Source: Liolophura sinensis (taxonomy: Eukaryota > Mollusca > Polyplacophora > Chitonida > Chitonidae). From it: a stretch of DNA of 64,000 nucleotides. The stretch covers positions 4,839,606 through 4,903,605 of the forward strand of contig NC_088305.1 in the NCBI RefSeq assembly GCF_032854445.1, given 5' to 3'. This document shows, in pieces, positions 22,101-34,100 of this stretch. The notes beneath the pieces were generated by a model that had not been told where the DNA came from, did no database searches, and saw only the letters and a list, made by a program, of their open reading frames with translations. Position 1 is the stretch's first letter; each line of letters starts with the position of its first letter. A program made the position numbers and the translations under genes.

Positions 22101-25100
22101 AAAGTTGTGACGGTGTCGCACTCTGTGCCTGAAATCAACAGGTTTTTAGGAGGTACCATACATGTCATGTTGACTTGCAGACTACATATGTTAAATTGGC
22201 TGGCTTTAAGTTCACTCAAAGTGTGCTTTTTATGAGTTTCTAGCCATCACCTTGACCCTCACTTCATGCATGGCTCATTCTGCCGAAGGAGTGTTCATGC
22301 CACAACAGTTGTTCATTAATTGGCTGTCATTAGGCCAGAATCACCTGAGCAAAGAGATAAAAATCATCTGGCCAATGAAGTCAAAAGTCACCTGGATAAT
22401 TAGGTCAATGAGGTCAAAATGACTGGGCAAAGAGGTCAAAATCACTGGGCAATGAGGTCAAAATCGCCTAGGTATTGAAACCGAAATTATCAGACTGAAG
22501 AAGTCAGTTAGGTCAAAATCACCCAGGCAATGAGTTCAAAACTACCTTGATAATGAAGTCAGAATTACCAGGCTAATTAGGTCAAAATCTCTGGGCAAAC
22601 AGACCGAAAACACTTAGCAAAGAGGTCAAAATCACCAGGGCAATGAGGTCAAAATTACCTGGATAATGAAGTCAGAACTACAAGGCTAATTAGGTCAAAA
22701 TCTCTGGGCAAACAGACAGAAAACATTTGGCAAAGAGGTCAAAATCACCAGGGCAATGAGGTCAAAATCATCTGCTCAGTAAGGTAGAAAGGTTCTAGAT
22801 TTGAGGTAGAAATCACCTGTTTAATGAGATAGAAGTCGTCTGGGTAATGAAGTCAAAATCACCTGGCCAGTGAGGTCGACATCACTTGGGTAGTGAGGCT
22901 TAAATCCAGCTCTGGCTGAGTTGGTATAATCAGGATATGCGCCAGGAACCAGGTGGTTGGTGGTTTTTCTCCAGACTCTCCAGGTTCTTCTACCCATGAA
23001 GCGAAGCTCAGGTATCACGATCTCGAAGCAGCGCTGCAGTGCGCATGCGCCACTACCTAGTATTAAATGCAGCTTGGCAAGATGGGGAGAGACACTGCCG
23101 GGTTTAGAAATTATTGGGCGGCTGGTTTTCAGTTGTCTCAGTGTCGTTTAAACTCCGCACACATTGGTAGACCTATATAAACTACAGAACTGCAGAAAAA
23201 CAGACGTTTCTGGAATTTTCACTTGTAAAATTGCATTTGTGACATATATATTGATTAGCGGAGTTCAACTGAACATCGGCCAGTAGAATCCCTCAATTCG
23301 ATATGCATGACACATTGTCAAAAAATGTGTTTCTCAAACTTTGAAAGCTAATTATCAGTCATTCATAACAACTAGTGGCATTTACAACTTGCACTAAGAC
23401 TATCTGACAAAAATTAAAGTTTATTTGAAACATCGTTGTGTAAACCGGCTGGCAGTAAAACACTATATGAGTTCACGCTAGGAATAATTCTGGAGAAACG
23501 ACGACAACAGGGACACGACTCAATACAGAACTTTCTGAGTGAAAATCCAAGTTTGGCACGGTTTGACATATATACACAGCTATTTACTTATTTCTATGCA
23601 TAGAAAAAATTATATAGGACACATCACGGAATAATATGTAAAAAAATTCTATAAACATTTGAAAGCCGAGAAGACAAAGTTCATCATTGGGGACTCTGTG
23701 AGATGGGTGGGAAGTTGGGGGGTCACTTTTTGCGACTTAGCTTCCGGTCCGTCTTATAGAATATGGCACTGACGAACAATTCAGCAACAATGTTGTAAAA
23801 GCCGTTATGAACTTGGCCAATCACTAGCACTGAAAGTGTTACGTGATAATTGTCACGTCAATAAACCTACATGTATTACCTTTCGGCTGTCAGTGTGGTT
23901 TTTTACAGTGGACAGGGAGATATCGATGCAATAAAGTGGTTTTAAGGGTTAGTTTTAGTGTTAAACTGATGCATTTTGAACCACACATGTGTGAGCAGGG
24001 AACTGAGAACGTCTGCCCATGTCACGATGTTTACATGTTGGACAGGATACAGCAGTAATTTGTCAGGGTGAGCTGGCAAGAAAACTGCCTCGGGAGAGTC
24101 ATTACATTACTTTGCTACGAAAATATCTTCCCAAAATCTGAATGAAAGGATCTGTTATCAATCAGAAGATCTGCTATGTCCACGAACATCGCTTTGAGCA
24201 AGCGCCAAATTAAAAGAAAGATCGTCCCTTAGAACACGGAACAGAGTGAATACTCTTTGGTTGGGTATCAGGCGTTTTTCTTTGTATTTTTCATTGTCAT
24301 ATTGTTTAATACCAATGGTAGGGGAGATGATGGCGCAGCAGTGCACAATAAAGGGAAGTATGATTTAATATTTCACTGTTTCATAGGCCTCTAGAGAAAC
24401 ATTAGATGTATGAATCATAGTAATGTCGCAAGTCAACATACCTTTGTTTTTTGCAAAAATTGAACTTTTTGAAATTAAATTATATATCTTAAGGTAAGAA
24501 ATAATCCTTGAGTTGATAGACATGGCTAACGTGAGGATCATTTGGTCCGTTTTTTCAGCCTAACCCTGCCACATACTCAGGCAAATGCGCTGCCTTCCGT
24601 ACACGTTTATACCACAATCCTATAGGAATGAATAGGCCTGCCCATCATAAGCATGTTTATGAAGTAATAATTTGCGCATTTCTACATCTCCTGCGTCTCT
24701 TTATTCGTTAAATTAAAAATATGTAAAGGACAAACAGGTGCTATAGTGTAAATAACACCGAAGAGCAAAATGCCAATGGCAGTGTGCTCGCCATTATGTT
24801 AAGAGACAGGCCAAGCTGGTGTGTTTATGTGCCTTTTCGAAGGTGAGGCTGCATATCTAGGTAGACGCGCGTGCAGTTTTTGAGATCGTATGGTGACTCA
24901 TTGAAAAATTCTGAAGTACAGTATTAAATACCACAGCTTTATTAATAGCGAGTGTAAAGATAAAATCATTCTGCATCATTCAGTTAAATTGTGCTTTCTA
25001 CATCGAGGATATAGCCCACAGCTGTTTGAAAATAATCAAACCATGGAGGTAGAATAGATTTCACATCCATGATCAAACTGAAGAAAAAAAAAGTGTGAAC

Positions 25101-28100
25101 ATAAGTCCCTGGAGTCACAAAGCAATTTTAGACTTAAGTCAAAATTCAAATCACTTTCACGTTTTTATTTTTCACGTAACGCAGTCAAACTATTGCTTGA
25201 CAATGTAAGTTCTGGGTAGAAGGATATTGAATTTCATCTAAAATAATGAAACCAACATAACAACTTTAGCAACTGAAGTTTTGACTTAAGTTTAAGTTCA
25301 CTTTGTAATCGCGGGGTTTGCGTGCTTATTTGGAGATATATATTTGTATATTATTTATTATCTGAAATGATTTTTTAGGATATTTTTCTGCTGATATTGT
25401 TATCTTTTCAGCCATTTTAATGAGTTTCTTTAAATATGTATTGTATTTTTTTTATAAGATGTAAGTCATTTATTTATTTTTTATTTTTTTTTTTGTATTT
25501 TTAGAAATCATGTAAAACTTCTGAGGAATATATATTAGAAATTAATTTTTAAAAGTTTTATTCTTAAATAAGGTGTAGACGGATACCCATGCTAAATTAA
25601 ATCCTAAATACTAAGAATTCATAAAATATCCTTTTTATGGTATATTAAAAGTATTTTTGATTGAACAACACAGGCCTTCATGAATTTCATAGAGTGAAAG
25701 CTGCAGGCTTGCACACAACAACACATCATGGCTCATACATAGCAACAAATAATAGCTCCCACACGTGGCAAAATATAATGGTTCATGCACAGCAACATCT
25801 AATGTGGTTTATACACGTAGCAACAAATCATACATGTAGCTCCCCGTATATGAAATGGCTCATACACACAGCAGCAAATCATACATGTAGCTCCCCGTAT
25901 ATGAAATGGCTCACACACATAGCAGCAAATAAGACATGTAGCTCCCCGTATATGAAATGGCTCACACATATAGCAGCAAATCATACATGTAGCTCCTCGT
26001 ATATGAAATGGCTCACACACATAGCAACAAATAAGACATGTAGCTCCCCGTATATGAAATGGCTCACACACATAGCAACAAATAAGACATATAGCTCCCC
26101 GTATATGAAATGGCTCACACACATAGCAGCAAATCATACATGTAGCTCCCCGTATATGAAATGGCTCACACACATAGCAGCAAATCATACATGTAGCTCC
26201 CCGTATATGATATGGCTTACACACATAGCAGCAAATCATACATGTAGCTCCTCGTATATGAAATGGCTCACACACATAGCAGCAAATCATACGTGTAGCT
26301 CACTGCATATGAAATGGCTCACAAACATAGCAACAAATCATACATGTAGCTGCCCGTACATGAAATGGCTCACACACATAGCAACAAATCAGACATGTAG
26401 CTCCCCGTATATGAAATGGCTTACACACATACATGTAGCAGCAAATCATACATGTAGCTCCTCGTATATGAAATGGCTCACACACATAGGAGCAAATCAT
26501 ACATGTAGCTCCCCGTATATGAAATGGCTCACACACATAGCAGCAAATCATACATGTAGCTCCCCGTATATGAAATGGCTCACACACATAGCAGCAAATC
26601 ATACATGTAGCTCCCCGTATATGAAATGGCTCACACACATAGCAGCAAATCATACATGTAGCTCCCCGTATATGAAATGGCTCACACACATAGCAGCAAA
26701 TCATACATGTAGCTCCCCGTATATGAAATGGCTCACACACATAGCAACAAATAAGACATGTAGCTCCCCGTATATGAAATGGCTCACACACATAGCAGCA
26801 AATCATACATGTAGCTCCCCGTATATGAAATGGCTCACACACATAGCAGCAAATCATACATGTAGCTCCCCGTATATGAAATGGCTCACACACATAGCAG
26901 CAAATCATACATGTAGCTCCCCGTATATGATATGGCTTACACACATAGCAGCAAATCATACATGTAGCTCCTCGTATATGAAATGGCTCACACACATAGC
27001 AGCAAATCATACGTGTAGCTCACTGCATATGAAATGGCTCACACACATAGCAACAAATCATACATGTAGCTGCCCGTACATGAAATGGCGCACACACATA
27101 GCAACAAATAAGACATGTAGCTCCCCGTATATGAAATGGCTTACACACATACATGTAGCAGCAAATCATACATGTAGCTCCTCGTATATGAAATGGCTCA
27201 CACACATAGCAGCAAATCATACATGTAGCTGCCCGTATATGAAATGGCTCACACACATAGCAGCAAATCATACATGTAGCTCCCCGTATATGAAATGGCT
27301 CACACACATAGCAGCAAATCATACATGTAGCTCCCCGTATATGAAATGGCTCACACACATAGCAACAAATAAGACATGTAGCTCCCCGTATAAGAAATGG
27401 CTCACACACATAGCAGCAAATCATACATGTAGCTCCTCGTATATGAAATGGCTCACACACATAGCAACAAATAAGACATGTAGCTCCCCGTATATGAAAT
27501 GGCTCACACACATAGCAACAAATAAGACATGTAGCTCCTCGTATATGAAATGGCTCACACACATAGCAGCAAATCATACATGTAGCTCCCGGTATATGAA
27601 ATGGCTCACACACATAGCAACAAATAAGACATGTAGCTCCCCGTATATGAAATGGCTCACACACATAGCAACAAATAAGACATGTAGCTCCCCGTATATG
27701 AAATGGCTCACACACATAGCAACAAATAAGACATGTAGCTCCCCGTATATGAAATGGCTCACACACATAGCAACAAATAAGACATGTAGCTCCCCGTATA
27801 TGAAATGGCTCACACACATAGCAACAAATAAGACATGTAGCTCCCCGTATATGAAATGGCTCACACACATAGCAACAAATAAGACATGTAGCTCCTCGTA
27901 TATGAAATGGCTCACACACATAGCAACAAATAAGACATGTAGCTCCCGGTATATGAAATGGCTCACACACATAGCAACAAATCATACATGTAGCTCCCTG
28001 TATATGAAATGGCTCACACACATAGCAGCAAATCATACATGTAGCTCCCTGTATATGAAATGGCTCACACACATAGCAGCAAATCATACATGTAGCTCCC

Positions 28101-31100
28101 CGTATATGAAATGGTTCACACACATAGCAGCAAATCATACATGTAGCTCCCGGTATATGAAATGGCTCACACACATAGCAACAAATCATACATGTAGCTC
28201 CCCGTATATGAAATGGCTCACACACATAGCAGCAAATCATACATGTAGCTCCCTGTATATGAAATGGCTCACACACATAGCAGCAAATCAGACATGTCGC
28301 TCCCCGCATATGAAATGGCTCACACACATAGCAGCAAATCATACATGTAGCTCCCGGTATATGAAATGGCTCACACACATAGCAACAAATAAGACATGTA
28401 GCTCCCCGTATATGAAATGGCTCACACACATAGCAGCAAATCATACATGTAGCTCCCCGTATATGAAATGGCTCACACACATAACAGCAAATCAGACATG
28501 TAGCTCCTCGTATATGAAATGGCTCACACACATAGCAGCAAATCATACATGCAGCTCCCCGTATATGAAATGGCTCACACACATAGCAGCAAATCAGACA
28601 TGTAGCTCCCCGTATATGAAATGGCTCACACACATAGCAGCAAATCATACATGTAGCTCCCCGTATATGAAATGGCTCACACACATAGCAGCAAATCAGA
28701 CGTGTAGCTCCCCGTATATGAAATGGCTCACACACATAGCAGCAAATCATACATGTAGCTCCCGGTATATGAAATGGCTCACACACATAGCATCAAATCA
28801 TACATGTAGCTCCCGGTATATGAAATGGCTCACACACATAGCAGCAAATCATACATGTAGCTCCCCGTATATGAAATGGCTCACACACATAGCAACAAAT
28901 AAGACATGTAGCTCCCCGTATATGAAATGGCTCACACACATAGCAACAAATCATACATGTAGCTCCCCGTATATGAAATGGCTCACACACATAGCAGCAA
29001 ATCATACATGTAGCTGCCCGTATATGAAATGGCTCACACACATAGCAGCAAATCAGACGTGTAGCTCCCCGTATATGAAATGGCTCACACACATAGCAGC
29101 AAATCAGACATGTCGCTCCCCGCATATGAAATGGCTCACACATATAGCAGCAAATCATACATGTAGCTCCCCGTATATGAAATGGCTCACACACATAGCA
29201 ACAAATAAGACATGTAGCTCCCTGCATATGAAATGGCTCACACATATAGCAGCAAATCATACATGTAGCTCCTCGTATATGAAATGCAGTTATGGTGGTA
29301 GTACTTCGAGCAGAAAACTGAGTTAAACCTACAACTATCCACAGGTTGTTGCCAGGGTCTTTAAACATACGACCAGAGAAGGAACCAGCTTGCGTTGGAC
29401 TTTAATGTGGTATGATATAAAGACTTGCTTGCAGAGCACCATACAATGGTTCATGCACAAAGCAGCGTGTAATGTCTTATGTCATAAAAGTAGCAACATA
29501 TTATATAGCGTACACCTAATTGGCAAGTACTAGGTCCCATATCTGACAACATATAAGGCCCCGTACAACAGATTATATCTTGTAATTCCTCATACACACT
29601 GTTATATATATAATGATTTGCACAAAAGAACATTAAAAAGCTGCAAGTGTTATTCTTAGATTACCGAGACATGTCACACTCTGATCGCAGCTCCGATCGT
29701 AGATTTGTTTATGTTGTCCACAGGTCCAATTGTGGCCAGGATGGTGAAGAACATGAAGACAAGACTTGAGGATAAGGAAAGCCCTCTGAGGATGTACATG
29801 TTTTCTGCCGTGAGTTCAGGCCCTAAATACTATGTCTACTACTGCTGATTTCGTCAGGCCCTAAATATTATGTCTACTACTGCTGATTTCGTCAGGCCCT
29901 AAATACTATGTCTACTACTGCTGATTTTGTCAGGCCCTAAATACTATGTCTACTACTGCTGATTTTGTCAGGCCCTACATACTGCCACTCCTGACATCAT
30001 GAGACCCTGACTATACTATCACTATTGACTTCATCAAGCCATAAATACTGCCACTATTGACTTCATCAATTCCATATGTACAGCAACTGTTGACTTCATC
30101 ATACCCTAAATACTGCCACTGCTGACTTCATCTGTCCCTAAATACTACCACTGCTGATTTCACCAAGCCCGAGATGCATGCACTACCAATGCTGACTTCA
30201 TCAGGTCAGAAATACTATCACGTCTGACTTCCTCAGGCCTTAAATACTACCACATCTGACTTTATCAAGCCTTAAATACTACCACTGCTGACATCACCAG
30301 GCCCTAAATACTACCACTGCTGATTTCACCACACTCTAGATGCATGTATGCACTACCACGTCTGACTTCATCAGGTCATAAATACTACCACATCTGACTT
30401 CATCAGGCCCTAAATACTACCACTTCTGACTTCACCAGGCCCTAAATACTACCACTGTTGACTTCATCCTAAAGCTAGGTGATGTTGGTCCAAGGTCAAA
30501 GGGCTTGTGCCACTTTCATCAGCGGGGTGTTTTCAGAAATGTCAGACACATTTTTACAATCTTGTTGCAGTGTAAATGCAGTCGAGGTCACTGGCAATGT
30601 CCCTGTACGTGTATTTCATGGTTTCAGCACGACACCACAGTATCAGCGTTACTGAGCGCTCTGCAAGTGTTTAACCCGACCGTCAACCCGCCCTACATCA
30701 GCTGTGTGATGGTGGAGCTGTACCAAAGGGCAGACAACTCTAGCTATGTGCAGGTCTACTTCAGGAATGACTCTACCGGGCAAATCCCTCCACACAAACT
30801 CCACATTCCAGGTGTGTTCTCACATGACTGTTGTTGCTGTAAGATAACACGTTCCAGCTGTCAGCAAAGTAATCACTGTACAGATAGTGCATGGAATCAC
30901 ACCCGGGTTGAGTCATACCAAAGACAAGAAAAAATGGTGCCTTTTCTTGCTGTACTGCACTGAGAAGTTAGAGCAAGGAAACAGGACTGGTCGGCCCAGT
31001 GTCAGTATAAAGTGACTGGATGGGGGGCGTCATGTCTGGTGCCTTTGACATTATACCTTGTGATGTGGATTTGCTCTGTTACAAGAAGGCTCAGTATATG

Positions 31101-34100
31101 TGCACACACATAATACACATAATGACTCCTCGTTGCCATGTGACTGAAAAATTGTTATGTACAACATAAAACCCAAACCATACATAGACAGATATTGTAT
31201 GATTTGAGACAGGATATCACACATTGTCAGCTTTAGAGTGAGTGAGTGAGTGCTTGAGATTTAACGTGGTACTTAACAGTATTTCAGTCATATGACGACG
31301 AAGGAATGCCTGTAATGTGCCTCCTTGTCGCAAGACGGATTTCCGTCACTCTATTATCTAGTGCTGCTTCACTAAAACGACTGACCGAAGGCAAGTAAAG
31401 AATACATGGAACGGCTGGATTTTGTTCCTTGATATGCAGTTTGAAATGTGTCCTGACATATGAAAGTACGAACAAACTTGCCAGATTTCTTCTTTTGGGT
31501 GTAAAAATGTCTTTAAACTGACAGTAACACCCCAGCGGTAAATCAGGAAATTGAATAACATGATACAGTCATGATGTCAGCAATGACAACCGGGGATTTG
31601 CGCGAGAAAAACTTTACTGTAATAATGGCACAACATTACAGTCTTCGGCAACAGCCCAGATTCCAATTTCTTCATTGTCCTCGAACTGGTAGCGCACCAG
31701 CGTGGTGCAATGATGCTGGAGCCTCCATGGCCGTGAGCATCCCACCAGTTGGGGTTACTGTGAGATGTAGTCCAGCTCATGCTGGCTTCCTCTCCGGCCG
31801 TACGTAGGAAGGTCTGCTAGCAACCTGCGGATGGTCATGGGTTTCCTCTGGGCTCTGCCAGGTTTCCTCTCACCATAATGCTAGCCAATCAAACACCAGT
31901 CAAATAAATAAAAAAATATCCCATATCACAACATGTACATATTTATGACATCACAAGAATTGTGGATTAAACGCATACCAACTCCTATTTGAAGTGGTAA
32001 CAGCCACTTGGACATGAACTTTGCAGTTGCAAATGTTTACTTTATACCACCTTCCATTTCCCCAATATTCCAGGTTGTGCCAGCTCTGACTGTGAGTTCT
32101 CCAATTTCCTAGAGGTAACCAAGAGCTTGAGTTTGCCTGAAGCAGATCTGAAGAGAGAATGCAATAAGAAAGTTTTTCCAAACAGTGAGTTTAGTTGATT
32201 GTGACAGAGCTGTGTTATGAAGCAGTTTTGTTTCAGTTTACTGTCCTGTCCATTTAGAATCTTAAATAAATGTATTTCATCTAAGAAATAATGGCTTCAT
32301 TCACTGTGTACATTTATCTGCGGTAATAAATGCAGTAAAAAAGGAAGTGTCCATTGTATTTTTGATGAGGTCGCAGACCAAGTCAGAAAATGGTGGACAG
32401 GCGTGAATCATAAACTTGATGTAGCTAACAGATTGGCAAGGGCTAAGTTCAGTTGTTGAAGCTACAGCAATTATCAGCAGTGTATGCACTCAGTACACTA
32501 GCTGTCTATACACAATTTGAAGATGTTACCACCAGCTACTGACACTCGATCTGCTTTACATAGCCACTATGTGGTGTCACTAACAATATGTAGCCCAGGA
32601 TGAAGGCCTCCATGCTGGGATATCACGTGCACGTCATTGTCACTACAATACTCAGACATTCGTATTGGAGATACATGTAGCTAGGGTTTGTGTGTGATTG
32701 ACGGAAAACGAAACGTTTTTGTATTCATATTCTTCGTGACATAAACACCGGATGCCTTTGACTAGACTTTTGATAGAAAGTTAAAATAAGTAAATTATGC
32801 ATTTGCAGAATGGCGATTACTTTTCAGTGTTTAGACTTCATAGTTTAAATAATAAAATTTGGGTTTGTGAACACATGACTGTAGAGTGAGTAATCCGTCC
32901 TTAAATTTAACATGTTGACCAACATGCATGCGATTTGTAGGCTATATATTGTATGGACTCCCATTGGGTGATATCTGCATATTTGTTTTCATTAGAGCAG
33001 GCAATATAATTGACACTTATCTACTGTCGCTTTCAATGTCTGCAGTTGGAACGGCCCTGCTGAAACCAAAACCATAATTCTGACAGTTTATAGTTGCAGG
33101 AAAAAATTCACTGCATATATGCTTCGACATATATATGGAGTTGGTGTCTCTATTCTATACTCCTTGTAATATATGGGTGGGATGGGAATGAGGCAGTCTC
33201 CCACTTACTTGATTTGTGCTTTGTGTATGTGTGTCAGGGGGTTCCAGGTAGCAAGCAGGGCAGAAAGAGCCATCTCTCACTACCCTATCTGTTTCACCTG
33301 CTGCTGGTTGGGACAGTTGCAGAGCCAGCTGTCATATTTGTCCTTACTTATTGTGTAACTGTGGCAGTATTTTTTTTCCTTTTTTGTTTTAATATGAAGG
33401 CCTTAGGGAAGAACAGTTTTGTACAAATTGGCCAAGGTGCCTTCACTTTATAATAAAGATATTATATTTAACATCTGTGTTGGAGAATGTAACAGATTGG
33501 TAATTTCACCTACGTGTATCAGTACTGCCCAAGCTAAGACCATGGGCCAATTCCACAAAGTTATTTCTGACTTTAAATTTGAAAGTCAGAAATTTTTTCA
33601 TAGAATTGTCCCCAGATTCCAAGCCTGAAAATAGGCTTCTGACTTGTTTTTTGTTTTTTTTAAGACCTGTACCCTACTCTTTGGAGAAATTAAGTGATAA
33701 CCTATACCATACTGTCCAACTGTAACAGGCATGAGGATTTCACTATTCTCAACCCTGATATCTATAACACTATTCTCAACCCTGCACTATATCAACTCTG
33801 ATACCTATAGCACCATTCTCAGCCCTGGTATCTATAACCTTATGAGGCATGAGGACTTCGTGGAAACGATCGTTCCGTTTCCGTGTCGGTTCCGTGGTAA
33901 AAAATTTCACGGAACCGAAAGTTCGGTCCCCCACACAAAAAGGCTTGGCTACTCACTCAGGACTGCGGAGTAAACATTAAACAGAGTTAATTGCCTGAAG
34001 ACTTCAGTTGTGAGCCTTCAAAATCACTAGGCGCATGTACGTGTACTTTGTTACCAAGGAGTGGTCTCACGAAATATGGACCTTTTTCAATCTCTCTGTG

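Noticed and set aside
25790-29285. Regular repeats resembling a CRISPR array
   Set aside because: Units are contiguous without unique spacers, in an animal intron.
25661-29326. A 1221-codon open frame, with long frames on the opposite strand
   Set aside because: It is a product of a stop-free 51-bp repeat; both strands are open, which argues against selection for protein.
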